NCBI GenBank assembly: GCA_032209605.1
Contig: JASFXZ010000001.1
Coordinates: forward strand, 41,606,619 to 41,670,618
Length of the DNA: 64,000 nucleotides
Reading direction: 5' to 3'
Source: Mactromeris polynyma
Taxonomy: Eukaryota; Mollusca; Bivalvia; Venerida; Mactridae
A program made the position numbers and the translations under genes. The notes under the pieces are model-generated. The model was not told the origin of the DNA and did not search any database. It saw only the letters and a list, made by a program, of their open reading frames with translations. Positions 45,704 to 57,324 of this stretch are shown one piece after another (the stretch's first letter is position 1; the number at the start of each line of letters is the position of its first letter).

Positions 45704-47410
45704 GCCCTGATCATTTTGCATCAATGGTGAAGCAATTCTGACATTGACTTCCTCTAATTACTCTATATGACTGTTTCTTAGGTACTGTTTCCATGCATAA
45801 CTCGGACCAAATTCCGGGATTTGGGAAGTTTGTGATCAAGTTTGTGGCCCTTGAATCCCATCAATTTAGGAGTCAGATGCTCCGCCCCTCCAACCCCTCT
45901 GCCCCCCATTTAACTTTCTCCTGCCCATCCAACAAATGAAAAATTAGTCAAGCAATTATCAAAGAAGTGTTACTTTACAATAGTAAATTTTCAAAGCTAA
46001 TTCTCTTTATATTAAGTTGTTAAGACACATCAGTTGTTGCAAAAGTTGCAATTTCAAGTTGTCTCAATGATATATGAAATAATGAGTAAACCGTTTTTTG
46101 TTTCAGAAATCATAAACAAGCTGAACAATGCTACCAAATACAAAATGTACATGACATCATTTTGCTCATACTTTGCACAAACATTATCTGAAATATGTTA
46201 CTCTGATTTGTATAAATTTCTGTATTTTCAGAAACGGATCTGTTGAAATGAGTTATTTGAGGCAGAGAGCAAGACAATAAACAGTAAGTTACATCAACTT
46301 ATCTTACTGATATCTGAGGAAGGCTTCAGTCATTACAGTTAAATTTTCAGCTAAACTCAGTTACCTCCCTTTGATAAGGACAATTCTGACAGATCACACA
46401 TTTTCCTGATTTATGAAGCTTATGAATTTGTTCAGCATGTTCTATTAGTATATATCTTCATTATTACATAAAAAAGTAATTGATTTATGAAGTTCTTTTT
46501 ACAGGGCTCTCAATTATTCATAATTGGGGCCAAATATCGGCCCTTTTCCCCTACCTAATTAGTATCTTTTTTCCCCACTCAAATTCAATTCCCTCCTCAG
46601 AGTAAAAAAAAGAGTAAAATCTAGAATAATACGATTTCCTGACAAGCAAACGCAATATCTGATGAAAAAAATTCCCCCAGTTTGCTTAAAATTCCCCCTT
46701 CCAGGGGCTGACTGACCCTCTCCCCAAAGTGGAGCGAGTGCCCGGCTTTACTGATAGTATAAATGTAATGTATTTATATTCAGTGTTTTAATGTTCAGAT
46801 GGTCTAATCGCTATTAACCAACTCTTGGGTTATCAAAATTCATTAAACAATCTTTGATGATGATTATAGACTTTTAGGAATGTATGGTGATATAGGGAGT
46901 ATAACATTTTAAGCTGGATTTCTTTATAGGTTCAAAACCAACCATGGGTAAGAGTTTTACAATCTTAGGCCCCAGTATTCGTTAGAAACCCACGAAGTTA
47001 AGGGCTGCAAAGATTAACCAAAGTTTTTTTGTTTTTTTTTCACGGTTTGGTATCAACTATCTTGTGAATATTTGGTTAAGTATGTCAGATGACAATTTTG
47101 GTCATGAAGTAATATTGTAGTCAGAGAACTCATTAGTTTCTACTCATTATCTTTCAGTTACACAGCTATTGAAACAGTGAAGTTCTTTTTCTAGTCATAA
47201 TGCTGTACTTTATTTTATATTATAACTCATTGTTCTAATTCTACTTACCTAGTTAAATGTTCATGTCTGGTCGTTACAAGTCATTGAACTGTCAATTATT
47301 GAGAATTTTATTTAGTTCATGTATTTATATTATCAAACTGAACTGATTGAGCATCGAAAACCGAACGATAGTTATCAAAACCAAACCAAGTGACACGTGT
47401 TTCGTTCAAC
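45704..47410. other. No gene recognised
   Basis: The sequence is AT-rich with a poly-T stretch near 47025-47040. A repeat-like C/T-rich text at 46510-46740 (ATTCCCCC words) has no clear boundaries. The frames here are chance. Confidence 0.35.
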
Positions 47411-47746
47411 TTACAGCCCTAAAAATACGCCAGTAAGTTGTGAGATATATATATATATATATATAAGCCGATCCATGTTAAATACAAATTTAGTATATTG
47501 TTCATGGAGGTAGATGAAGGCAAACATATTACAGATATTCCAGCATGTTATATTGCCGTCAGATTCCTTCCAATGTGGTGACCAGATAGGAGTTACACTA
47601 GGTCTGCTCACCATGACGCTATCATAATACTTCTCTAAACTAGGTCGAGACGATAAATCCAAACCAACTCGCACCATGAAAACGAGGAATGGAAATAAAA
47701 AGACATCGGCCAATGTGAATGAATTGCCGCCCCAATAATCCTTTAC
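47411..47746 (-). CDS. Glutathione S-transferase C-terminal exon, isolated
   Basis: The minus strand reads WGGNSFTLADVFLFPFLVF, then MVRVGLDL, PSLEKYYDSV, RPSVTPIW and SPHWKES. This is the conserved end of the all-helical C-terminal domain of alpha-like (GST A-like) cytosolic transferases. The TLADV aspartate, the N-capping box residue of the family, is present. An AG acceptor-like ATTTAG precedes FVKDYWGG at about 47746, but its pyrimidine tract is poor. After HWKES the frame continues for about 48 codons without family similarity, through an AT dinucleotide run, to TAA. Other GST exons, which would be at higher coordinates, were not found up to 64 kb. It is either the last exon of a gene with very long introns or a stranded copy; it has no stop or frameshift. 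Confidence 0.65.
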   Translation of the reverse strand, partial: VKDYWGGNSFTLADVFLFPFLVFMVRVGLDLSSRPSLEKYYDSVMVSRPSVTPIWSPHWKESDGNITCWNICNMFAFIYLHEQYTKFVFNMDRLIYIYIYISQLTGVFLGL

Positions 47747-48477
47747 AAACTAAATATTTTACTATTGTTTATTCTTGTTGAATCCAGCGCATTTGATGAA
47801 ATCAGGAAGGAAATGATAAGGTTCCACATGGTAAAATATGTTAGTTTCAAGACAGGTTTAAAAGATAGGTACACTTCTGGAGATGCAGTCATTTTGGCTG
47901 TGATAGGTACACTTCTGGAGATGCAGTCATTTTGGCTGTTGTTGAGAGGTCACATTGTTAGTAAATTCTTACTACATGGTGAATTTTTACTGTTGTTGAA
48001 GAGAGGTCTGCTCTGAAGAGGTTGACCTAGCTGTATTCATAGTATAGTCGACTGGCGGTAGTTTTTTGCAATTTATGTCAGGGGGATCAGGGGGTCCAGC
48101 CCTGGCCTGGTGAAGCTGTAGATATAAGTCAGTATTCAGAGTCCCTACATAGAATTCTGCAATGCAATGGATTTTCCACTAATATAATGCACTAATTTTG
48201 GAAGCGGCTTTTTTTATCCCCATTCCCCGCTCTGGATACGCACATGGTTTTGAATGTTGGGTATATTAGTTGTTTTTTGTCTAATAAGTTAATTTATAGA
48301 GTTTTTGGATGCAGATATATTTTATGAAGTACCTGATAATGGATTGTGAATATCAGGTTTAACTTCATTTATGCTGTCTAGTGGTAACATGTGTTCATCA
48401 GTCTGTGTATTAGCTAATGATATAACGATTGTTCACTGTATGCGTACACTAAATACACACTATGGAGGTATGGTTTG
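47747..48477. other. No gene recognised; short tandem duplication
   Basis: 47864-47939 is two copies, 38 bases apart, of GATAGGTACACTTCTGGAGA and the following bases. The rest shows nothing specific. Confidence 0.4.
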
Positions 48478-48545
48478 TAACCCAGGAACCAGTTATTGTG
48501 CGTGATTCATTTAAGATGTAAGAACTTGTTTCACCATTGATGAAA
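48478..48545 (+). mobile_element. SINE 3' fragment
   Basis: GTTTGTAACCCAGGAACCAG and GATGTAAGAACTTGTTTCAC match the core and tail of the SINE at 14170-14365. Confidence 0.45.
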
Positions 48546-48773
48546 AGTAATGCCAAGGTCACATGAAGCTCCTCAGGGCACCTTGTGGGCCCCGTAGGAC
48601 TTAAACACTGAAAGCCCTTGGGTAATAGCCCATGGGAAGTCCGTTTGCTGTGACCGAGTCATTAGTAAGTTTTAACTAAAGTTTTAAATAAATGCTAGGA
48701 GAAGGTCAGTGCGCAGTTTATTATACATTGTATTATATGACTGATTCATATCTATTGTCTGTCACCATTTCAG

Positions 48774-48858
48774 ATTGGTTGTAAACTGTTCTCTACAAAG
48801 TTATCCTTCTTGTCGGACCATTCATTCTGAAGGCGAAATATCGCACAGAAACAAAACA
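48774..48858 (+). CDS. Exon-like segment, unrecognised
   Basis: An acceptor (CACCATTTCAG) and a strong donor (AAACA|GTAAGT) bound 85 bases. One frame is open throughout, entering after one base, and reads LVVNCSLQSYPSCRT, then IHSEGEISHRNKT. It could be a small coding exon or a non-coding 5' exon. No family is recognised and no partner exon is certain. Confidence 0.3.
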
Positions 48859-49104
48859 GTAAGTACAACGTACAATATAGTGAGGTATAGTCTGTTTCAA
48901 TATAGTTCATCAGTACTTATTGTATCAGTCGTGAAATCACACGTTCATGTCAATAAACTTGTTACATGCCGATTTATCTGATTAAAACAATACTAATATT
49001 CGTGACTGCTACATAAGAATCTTCTTAATTCCAACGTCGGGGAATTTCCTGAAGGGTTGACTAACAACACTAATCGCTAGATAAATCTTTAAATATACTT
49101 CCTA

Positions 49105-49335
49105 CTTTCAGAAAATTGATTTAGGTAATTTTACCGCTATTAAATGGATTTCGGAAATGTAACGTACCCCTTATCGAAAGATTAACCAATCCGAGTCAAG
49201 GTTACAAACGTTGTTTCAATTGTAAATAATACTTGGCTTAGTAGTTAACGTATGTCATATCATGTGATTGGTTTAGACAACACTGATATGCAAATAGCAA
49301 AGCCATGTTAGTACGGATAGCCAAAAAAACTATGG
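49105..49335 (+). repeat. Dispersed repeat containing ATGCAAAT, copy 2
   Basis: It is the same family as 38640-38876: ATGGATTTCGGAAATGTAAC, GATTGGTTTAGACAACACTG and ATATGCAAATAGCAAA occur in order. The octamer is at 49288-49295. Confidence 0.65.
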
Positions 49336-50017
49336 TCAGCTCTTTGCAAGCTTCACAGGACATTCTAGTAGAACCAGAATTTATATGTTATTTTCAAAAC
49401 TGAAATTACCAATGAGTTTTAAGACATTATGTAACAATATAAAAGTCCCGTAAAATTTATTTTCCATAAAGTGAAAGTTTGATGTTGTAGTGACACCTCG
49501 AAAGACAAGAGCTTCTTCCAGCATGGAAAGGTGTATTCCAAGAATAAATGTTACCAATATTCTAGACTCTTTATATTAATGCCATATGCCTATAGCTTCT
49601 TGTATGTTTTCAATTTTTTTTTTTTTTTCGACCATCCTATGAATATTTCTATCAGTTTTATATATCCAAGGCTGTATAACCAATTCCTTACAAACACTGA
49701 TTTAAAATGTACAATTGTTTTGCTCAAACCCTCAATGTATGGGTTTCAATCTAGATTGGTTTATTTGATACTTTGGTATTCACTGAAGCAATTTTGTTCT
49801 CAAATGCTGGTTTTATAATGAATGTCTCAATCTGCTGTATAGTTTATGGTTTATCCAGACCACTATTCTTAATGTCTTTCATCTTCTTAGTTTGATTTGT
49901 GTGAGAAGTGGCTGAGAAATTTTCTAAGGTCAGAAACATGTTCAACAAGGGACAGCAGACACAAAAAAAATATAACGGTCCTAAATTGTGTTTTACGCTG
50001 TCAGTGACATTTAAATA

Positions 50018-50161
50018 CAGTAAAACCTCAATAATAAGACCACCTTTGGGACCCTTGAAAACTGGTCTTATTATTGAGGTCAAATAAAGAGAAAAACAGT
50101 GAAAATGGACTGGAAAACTGTACTTAATTTTTGAGGTGGTCTTTAAGTAAGGTTTTACTAG
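50018..50161 (+). mobile_element. Pogo-like MITE
   Basis: It starts CAGTAAAACCTCAATAATAA after TA and ends GGTGGTCTTTAAGTAAGG, then TTTTACTAG. One base differs from the family terminus at the right end. Confidence 0.75.
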
Positions 50162-50391
50162 TAATTATGTCTGCCATTTGTTGAATGTCATCTCATGCAC
50201 TTCTATGTTTGTCCATATAGATGACTAAAGGTTGTCCTTTCCACATAATGAGATAATCACGTTTTATGGAGGTCATTGTATGGTCAGTGAACATTCTGTC
50301 GGATTCTTTCTGATAAATTTATTCAATACTAGTTATATATACTGTAGTTAGTGAAATTTATATATTGATACTTTAAATGTTGAACTTCCAG

Positions 50392-50460
50392 ATTGTCATT
50401 GATGACAAACTAAAACTGTACTGTGATTTTGATGAAGTACAAACCTTATCCAGCCCTCTG
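50392..50460 (+). other. Weak exon-like segment
   Basis: After TTCCAG the frame IVIDDKLKLYCDFDEVQT runs on to a TAG. A GT donor is possible only near CTCTGTGTGTAACC. It is recorded because the reading phase would fit after 48774-48858, but the evidence is slight. Confidence 0.15.
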
Positions 50461-50489
50461 TGTGTAACCACTTACCTTTAGTTTTTTAC

Positions 50490-50720
50490 CTCCACCAAGT
50501 AGGGGGGGACTTAAATTTACCCGTGTTTGTCAGTCCATCTGTCTGTCCATCCTGTCTTAAGTTTTTGTCACCCATATCTCAAAAAGTATTTGACCTACGT
50601 AGAGTAACGAAGCTTCAAAGGAAATTTAGTCATAACATGAAGTTACGCACCTATTTTGATTGGATTTATTTAGTAAAAGCAGAGTTATGCCCCTTGATTG
50701 AGTTAGTTGGGGCGCCTGAC
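50490..50720 (+). repeat. Dispersed repeat with GTCCATCTGTCTGTCC
   Basis: The segment runs CCTCCACCAAGTAGGGGGGG, CAGTCCATCTGTCTGTCC, CATATCTCAAAAAG, AGCAGAGTTATGCCCCTTG. This is the layout of a common molluscan dispersed repeat (recollection). The open frame over it is not a gene. Confidence 0.45.
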
Positions 50721-51280
50721 TGTCATATAGACTCATTGCTAGTTTCATACTGTAATCAAAATGTTTGATCTAATACTAAACGGTAGGCTAAAGTCTTTAC
50801 AGTACTTTGATTCTATTACCAGTATCGTAATTTTGGAACAATTTTACTACAGTGCAGACTTGTTGTATGTTTCAAGTATTTCTCACATCTTTCACTTCAA
50901 ACCATCTGGAAGTGAATATATTAGTGCCGGGTTTATTTGTTTTCCAGAAATCAGAATTGCAACGAGCCATTCTTAGCTGATATCTAATACTATAAAATTT
51001 GCAACCAGCTGCAATTATTCACATCTTCTAAGAATCTTGCACGATAAAATTTCAGTTTTGTTGCTGACATTGTAACTGGTAACAATTGTAATAGCAATTA
51101 TTTTCACTCCGAATGGATATATTTTCAAGTATTCTGAAATTAGAAATTTATGATTAATGGTCTAAACTTGTGTAGCTGTGATGTCTGTCATTGCTTTTAG
51201 TATGTTAGGAGCTTTATTACAACAGCCATGTCTTGAATCCCAGGAATCCTAAGGATGGAAGTCTCAGGATATAGAAGATA

Positions 51281-51451
51281 CAGTAAAACCTCACTTAAAG
51301 ACCACCTCAATAATATGCCCTCCTCAAAATTAACAACATATTTTTCAGATCCATTCTCACTTTTTGCTCTTTGTTCAACCTCAATATTAAGACCACCTCA
51401 AGACCAGTTTTCAAGGGTCCAAAGGGTGGTATTATTATTGAGGTTTTACTG
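51281..51451 (-). mobile_element. Pogo-like MITE, inverted orientation
   Basis: It begins CAGTAAAACCTCACTTAAAG and ends TTATTGAGGTTTTACTG. The interior order is the reverse of the 16433 copy. TA precedes it; the right flank is AA. Confidence 0.75.
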
Positions 51452-51498
51452 AACAGTAATTTAGCATATCTTTACTAAATTTAAGACCGGTAGTCGAC

Positions 51499-51690
51499 AT
51501 TCACACCTCACTATTTCTCTCCTTAAGGAAAAAAAAATATTGAATTCAGGAATCATGAATTCAAAATTTCAACTTCATGAATTCGCAATATTGAATTTAA
51601 TGTGAAGTTGAAATCATGAATTTGTGATTTCACAATTATGATCACTATTAAATGTTTGTGGGAGAGAAATAATGAAGTGTAATGTCACCA
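51499..51690. mobile_element. Foldback element with TCATGAATT words
   Basis: The outer arms TCACACCTCACTATTTCTCT and GAGAGAAATAATGAAGTGTA are inverted copies. Inside, TCATGAATT/AATTCATGA-type words repeat (51552, 51575, 51615), and AATTTCAACTTCATG faces GAAGTTGAAATCATGAATT. It can form one long hairpin. Confidence 0.65.
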
Positions 51691-54291
51691 CCAGTCTATT
51701 GTACATTCTGCCTTATTTAACAGCATTTGTTGGCTAGGTGTCCCTTGGTCTGCTTGTCGGAATGTCAACATTCATTGCTCAGTAATCCATGGACCTGCTT
51801 GTCCAAAATCCAGGAATTGAAGAAAGAATGGTCAAATAGGACTAAATGTTGTCTTCATGTATATGTTGTCGATTAAACTGTATGATATATGAGATGCATG
51901 TCATTGCACATTGGTAATTCATTATTGACCAATCGTGAGATTGACCTGAAAAGTTTCACTGTACATTGTGTTTCTGAGGGTAAGAGTTAAGGGTTTAATG
52001 GTTAAACGAACTGGCGAAATTGCAGACTGCACGGTGTGAACCATCATAACTCAGTACTGCCTCTGTGCCAGTTGTATTTCATTTTCAGGGTTATTCGTGA
52101 TTAAACTGTCGTCAATGCTAGAAATGTATATGTGATTGTTGTAGCAAAGCTGGTTTGTTGAACGGAGAGTTAAAGTATTAATTAAGTTGAATTAATAAAA
52201 AATCCTGTAGTGAAATTGCTTTATGAACCATCAGGGGGTTCTGTAATGAGGGATAATGATGATAGCTGATATTGCTGAATCATTTCTGATATATATTCTA
52301 GTTCTCTAGAGATCTGAGAACATTACTCCCAGATGCTTCTGATCAGACATTTTCTCTAAAAAGCATATTATCTGGAATATACCAAAAAAACTGTAATTGA
52401 CTTTTTATGGATTTCAAAGTTTGACATCTACAAGTTCAGACAAAAGTGATGTTGATACAATTAGATGTCCTGTGTACAGTTCAATATACACATTTGATTA
52501 GATTATAGTCAGGAGACAATTGATAGCTTTAAGATCTTGAACTTAATTCAGCCCATTGTTTTCTCATCAGCGGTATCATCAGTTGACACGTTCACTGCAT
52601 GAAACAAAATGTATGCTTGTAAATATTCAAGTATAACAGGAGCTGTATCCACCAAGATTCTGTCCAGGATTTGAAATTATATGTTTATCTATTTTCTAAA
52701 AGGACAATTAAGAATTGGAATCAAATAATTCAGTTTATTTTATTGATATAATATAATACAATATAATAGAATATAATAATGGTTTACAGATGACTAATCA
52801 ATTAAAGTTATAAAATATTAGAAACAGAATTAAAGTTAAAATAATTTGAATTTAAACTTAAATAATATGTTCGGACTAAATTATAAATGAAACAGTTCTG
52901 ATTACTTGAATATAAAGATATTCAAGTGAAAGGAAAGCAATATATGCCTTGATCGATATGTTTAGATAAACTTGTACTGTATGCATGGTGAAAGGATGCA
53001 CTATAAGGCAAGGCCTTAACATTATTGGTTTGTAAAATAATGTGCAATAAATCAACCATTGCTGCTATGCTTATGACAATATCGAAACATTTATTACAAA
53101 ATAGGATCTCTTATTATCAAATACCACTGTTAGATAAATTCTGATGGGTTAGAGTGATTTTATTATTTGTTGCCGTTGGAAACCTAAACACCAGTATTTC
53201 ATTATTTCATCATATTAAACCTAAATTCTAATGATTTATTATGATACATCAGGTAATAAGCATGTTATTTGCTATGCATGGTTATGACCTGAAAATAATA
53301 TATATAAATACATAGTATTATTTTCTTATTAAAACACCCCAATTATCGCATACTTCACACTATTATCAACTTACATGCCCTACTTGTGATCATACATATA
53401 ACACTATTAGATTATCACTACTTACAATAATGAACCGTAAAAATGATAAAACCTATCTATAGGCTTATATCATCAGCTTAGGGTAAGACTTTGTTGAACA
53501 TTTTCTGACAGTTATATCACAGCTAAGAATTTTTAAGAAATGTACCCTAATAGTCTCCAATCTACGAATAAGCTGAAGCCATATCCAGCACATACATGTT
53601 CACCATTGGAATAGACACTCTCTTACCAATTCTCGTTCAAAGTAGACTAATATGCAGGCTAAATTCAAGGGTGTCACTAATTCTTGAAATAGCAGGCAAA
53701 ACACAGGTAGACAAGGGTCTAGGGGGTATTTCCCTTAATTATGATCATTTATACAAGAGGACGAGCGTGTTCGGGCATTTAGTTACTCATCAAAACTACT
53801 TAGCTGAAAGCATTCTTACAGGCTTGAACTAAATGTAAAAATCATACAGTCACAATCATGTATCTATGAAATTTGTTAAAATCATGGATAGATTTAGTTT
53901 TTTTCTCGACTTCCAAATAAAGGATTTTATTGAAAATAAGCACTTGCCGATGTTCTGGCTTAGCACCCAGTAATTTCTTCTAGCCCAATATCACAGTTAC
54001 TAGCTGCAGCAGCTTTAGGAATGTGGGTTAGCCTGAAAACTGCATTATAAGAAGCAGATATTTTAAAACTACAGACTATTTACTATAAATAATTTAACAT
54101 TTAGAAATCTGATATTAGCTGTGATTTATGTCTTGTAATAGGTTGATAATGATGCTTTAAGTATTTATTTAATACAATACTAAGTTTGAAATGATTTTTA
54201 CAGTGATTTTGAACACTACTTAATCATTAAATATAGATCTATCCTCTTTGCAACCTTTCAAGGGCGGTCCTCTATTGAACAACAACTTCTC
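51691..54291. other. No gene recognised
   Basis: The sequence is AT-rich; an AATATAATA run lies at 52748-52780. An open frame at 53596-53832 has no family motif. No repeat boundary could be drawn. Confidence 0.4.
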
Positions 54292-54367
54292 TTCAACAAC
54301 ATTATCAATTTCCCTGCAGTGAAATATCTTTCAACAACATTATCAATTTCCCTGCAGTGAAATATTT
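54292..54367 (+). repeat. 38-bp tandem duplication
   Basis: TTCAACAACATTATCAATTT, then CCCTGCAGTGAAATAT, occurs twice head to tail. Confidence 0.85.
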
Positions 54368-54522
54368 GCTATCAATTTAACCTACTTTAGAACACAAACC
54401 TCTTAACAAAGGGTGTTACCGTAGAGAGGTAATTTACTTTGCATGTTGTTGCCCCTTAGCAAGTTCTTCTGAAATGGCAAGAAATGTCATATTCTCTTGA
54501 TGAGACGGTGTGTTGGATTCTA

Positions 54523-54771
54523 GGGCTTTATTCACAAACATTTGAAACTCAGACTTAGACTTTAAAATGTTAAATGTTCCTTTGGTTGTATATTATTAAA
54601 GTACAGATTTTAAGAAAAATTGGCACTTAAGCATAGAGCACTGGGAGTCCACAATTATTCAGACAAAATTTCATTTGTTTAGATTTAATGAAAAAGACTG
54701 GTAAATATAATTTTTGCAGACTGTAAGTCTAATTAAGTCTCAGAGTCTCAAAATGTTTGTGAATGAGGCCA
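54523..54771 (+). mobile_element. MITE, TTCACAAACA family, copy 3
   Basis: The left end is GGGCTTTATTCACAAACATT and the right end ATGTTTGTGAATGAGGCC. The interior words ATTCAGACAAAATTTC and GACTGGTAAATATAATTT match copy 1. Confidence 0.75.
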
Positions 54772-55082
54772 CTGGTCTGTTTTTACATCAAACTGTTTAT
54801 ACAATGGCATTTAACTCTCACTTTTAACTTACACAAAGTTTTTCCATGCCTACAAATACTCTTTATGTACTGTAGAAATAATTAAGTCTGTGTCCTATAT
54901 ACAATACTGTATGAGTGGTAAAGTTTGCAAGGTGGACAAGTTCGCGAATTCATTTTTTCCACAGCGTAAATTTCCACTTTCACTGAAGTATATTTTTATG
55001 GACATATCGTATAGTCAATACTTGAAGTTGCGGTACTACATGAAATAAAGTCATGTTTTGAGGAACACGAAAAATCGGTCAT

Positions 55083-55165
55083 TATGGTGCTACCAGGATT
55101 CGAACCCGGGTCTACGGATTGCTGGTCCGTTATGCTAACCACTACATTATGCTGACCTCCACTTA
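55083..55165 (-). mobile_element. tRNA-like SINE head or tRNA pseudogene
   Basis: On the minus strand, ATGTAGTGGTTAGCAT (D arm), ACGGA-CCAGCAA-TCCGT (anticodon arm, AGC in the anticodon place) and CCGGG-TTCGAAT-CCTGG (T arm) all fold. The acceptor strands do not pair (GTCAGCA against TAGCACC), and position 33 is C instead of T. This is therefore not a functional tRNA-Ala. Confidence 0.6.
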
Positions 55166-55250
55166 AGGTGAAGGTCACACCACAGGCTTAAGGTTACATA
55201 GCTGTGTTTTATATATATCCACTCTATAACTCCTCAGTCACATCTAAAGC
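55165..55250 (+). repeat. Copy of the 160-bp repeat unit found at 55860-56390
   Basis: ACACCACAGGCTTAAGGTTA and CATAGCTGTGTTTTATAT are shared with 56165-56205 almost unchanged. Confidence 0.7.
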
Positions 55251-55859
55251 ACTGTGTGGCCTGTAATACTTGGATTCCTACCTTAACTTTTGGAGAATGA
55301 AATAAACATTAAGAAATTTATCATTCTTAAAGACAAAGAGGTTTATAGATAACCCATCACCTACTGAGTATAAAATTTCGTTAGCAATTGTACACAGCAT
55401 TCAATTGATACTAACAGTAAATTTGCTCCTTTTCATGAACGTTTTTAAAACATGCAGAACGCACCTTATATTCCTCAGTTATGTAAAGCTGATCTAAAAA
55501 TATCAGGATTTCGGTGATTTGCAGACATTTATGCACGCAAAACGTCTGGAATCGGCAATTCGCGAATATTTCGACATGCGATATTTTCCATTTATACAGT
55601 ATAACATCAAGTATAAGTGTCCCCTGGTTTCCTGTCAAGTTGTTGTCATATATATACATGCCTTGTGGTTATGAAAACTTTGCACAGCAGTATTGACAGC
55701 TGATAGTTTTGAAAGTAGTGTTTAATTTTTATTGATGTCGATACTAACTTAACCACTTGATATATTTGCTAACTGCTTCAATTTGAGAAATAAATGGTGA
55801 TGCACTAACAATACTCTTACTCATTGAATTATGTCTTCCCCACACATATTGTTTTTGCC

Positions 55860-56390
55860 ATGGATGTCTGATCGTCTGTCACGAATCATGTCTGCTCTAC
55901 AATTCCTCAGCCCCTTGATGGATTTTGATATAAGCTGGCATGAATGTTCACTACATACTGATGATATGCAGACTGCACGGGTTAGTGACCTCCACTCGAG
56001 GTCAAGTTCACATGTTAGGCTCAAAGGTCACTTTGCTGCGTTTCGTGTCCAGTCTATAACTCTTCATCCCCGTAATGGATTTCAATATAAACTAGCACTA
56101 CTGTTCACCACACGGCGATGTGATGAGGGCATGGGTTAGTGACCTCCACATAAGGTCAAGGTCACACCACAGGCTTTAAGGTTACATAGCTGTGTTTTAT
56201 ATCCACTCTATAACTCCTCAGCCCTTCATTGGATTTCATGTAACCTGATACAAAATTTCACCACATTTAAAAATGATGTGCAGAGTGCATAGGCTTAGTG
56301 AGCACTGCTCAAGGTCAAGGTTATACAGCAGGCTTAAATGTCTCATAGCTGTGTTTCATGTCTGTTCTATAACTCGGTACAGACCCTCAA
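55860..56390 (+). repeat. Degenerate tandem repeat, about four units of 150-170 bases
   Basis: Each unit runs: TTAGTGACCTCCAC-like, AAGGTCAAGGTCACA, CAGGCTTAA, CATAGCTGTGTTT, TCTATAACTC, then TGGATTTCA-like and TTCACCACA-like words. The open frame at 55831-56139 follows from this repeat and is not a gene. Confidence 0.7.
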
Positions 56391-56399
56391 TGAATTGTG

Positions 56400-56520
56400 T
56401 CTGTTGATTGCTTAAGAACAGGTTAGTACTGGTTGGTAACCCAGGAACAATGGTAATTATGGTCAACTAATTGCAATACGTAACTGAAATACTGATGAAA
56501 AGCAGCGTAAATCACCAACA
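56400..56520 (+). mobile_element. SINE 3' fragment with intact core word
   Basis: GGTTAGTACTGGTTGG, then TAACCCAGGAACA, is followed by GTAACTGAAATACTGATGAA. This is the closest match in the window to one unit of the GLMP intron minisatellite. Confidence 0.6.
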
Positions 56521-57048
56521 CAGCTTAAAAAACTTTGTATAACTTACATCCTACTTTAACTATACATAGGTACAATAATTACTTTCATGTATTTTTGTGT
56601 TAACAATATTATCATGCTTCAATCACAAAATATCATAAACATTTGTGTTAGATATAATAGCAGATAGATGGATACAATGTCAAGAGACCAAATAATTGAC
56701 TGAGATTTATAGGTATATGGCCTCTAGGTTAGATATCACTAAGATTATGACAATCTCAGGGTGGAGGTCAATGAAAGTTTTTACATACCAGACATCTGGA
56801 TAATTTACTGTGCTATTGTTATCATACTGTACTGACAGTCAGTAACATTGGAGTAAATTGTCAGTGGATATATTAGTGAAGTAGTTCTATTCCGTGACTT
56901 ACAATGCATGGTTTTAATACAGATCTATTTTCAAACTTTTTTAAAATTGTGTCTTTACGCATATTTAATTGCTGATAAGCCATTAGGCAAAGTGTGGATT
57001 AACATTTTTATTTGAAAATTATAGAAAAGGCAACTTTTTAACATGATT

Positions 57049-57174
57049 GTTAATAATCACAATTGTAATTTTATGATTAAATAATAATGGTATCATTAAA
57101 TCATGTCATTTGTTAATAATCACAATTGTAATTTTATGATTAAATAATAATGGTATCATTAAATCATGTCATCT
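57049..57174 (+). repeat. 63-bp perfect tandem duplication
   Basis: GTTAATAATCACAATTGTAA through AAATCATGTCAT is present twice, 63 bases apart, without visible differences. This is a recent duplication. Confidence 0.9.
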
Positions 57175-57324
57175 CGGCTTGTCATGTAAGATTAATGATG
57201 TATAATTAATTTTCAGACTTCAATTAAAGTTTCCAGATAATATTTTACATAAATTTTATTTGAAGTTATGCCATGAATAATGATACAATAATTGTACAAC
57301 TGCATTATCATCATCAAGGATACT

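Noticed and set aside
50460..50768. 102-codon open frame
   Set aside because: It covers a dispersed repeat of molluscan type (GTCCATCTGTCTGTCC) and has no coding features.
55083..55165. tRNA-Ala gene on the minus strand
   Set aside because: The D, anticodon and T arms fold, but the acceptor stem does not pair and U33 is missing. It is a SINE head or pseudogene.
55831..56139. 102-codon open frame
   Set aside because: It lies across a degenerate tandem repeat that recurs next to it and at 55165; the frame is incidental.
45418..56520. Shared SINE text taken as conserved regulatory sequence
   Set aside because: The shared blocks keep the SINE order (head, body, module, tail), and one copy has a target duplication, so mobility explains the sharing.
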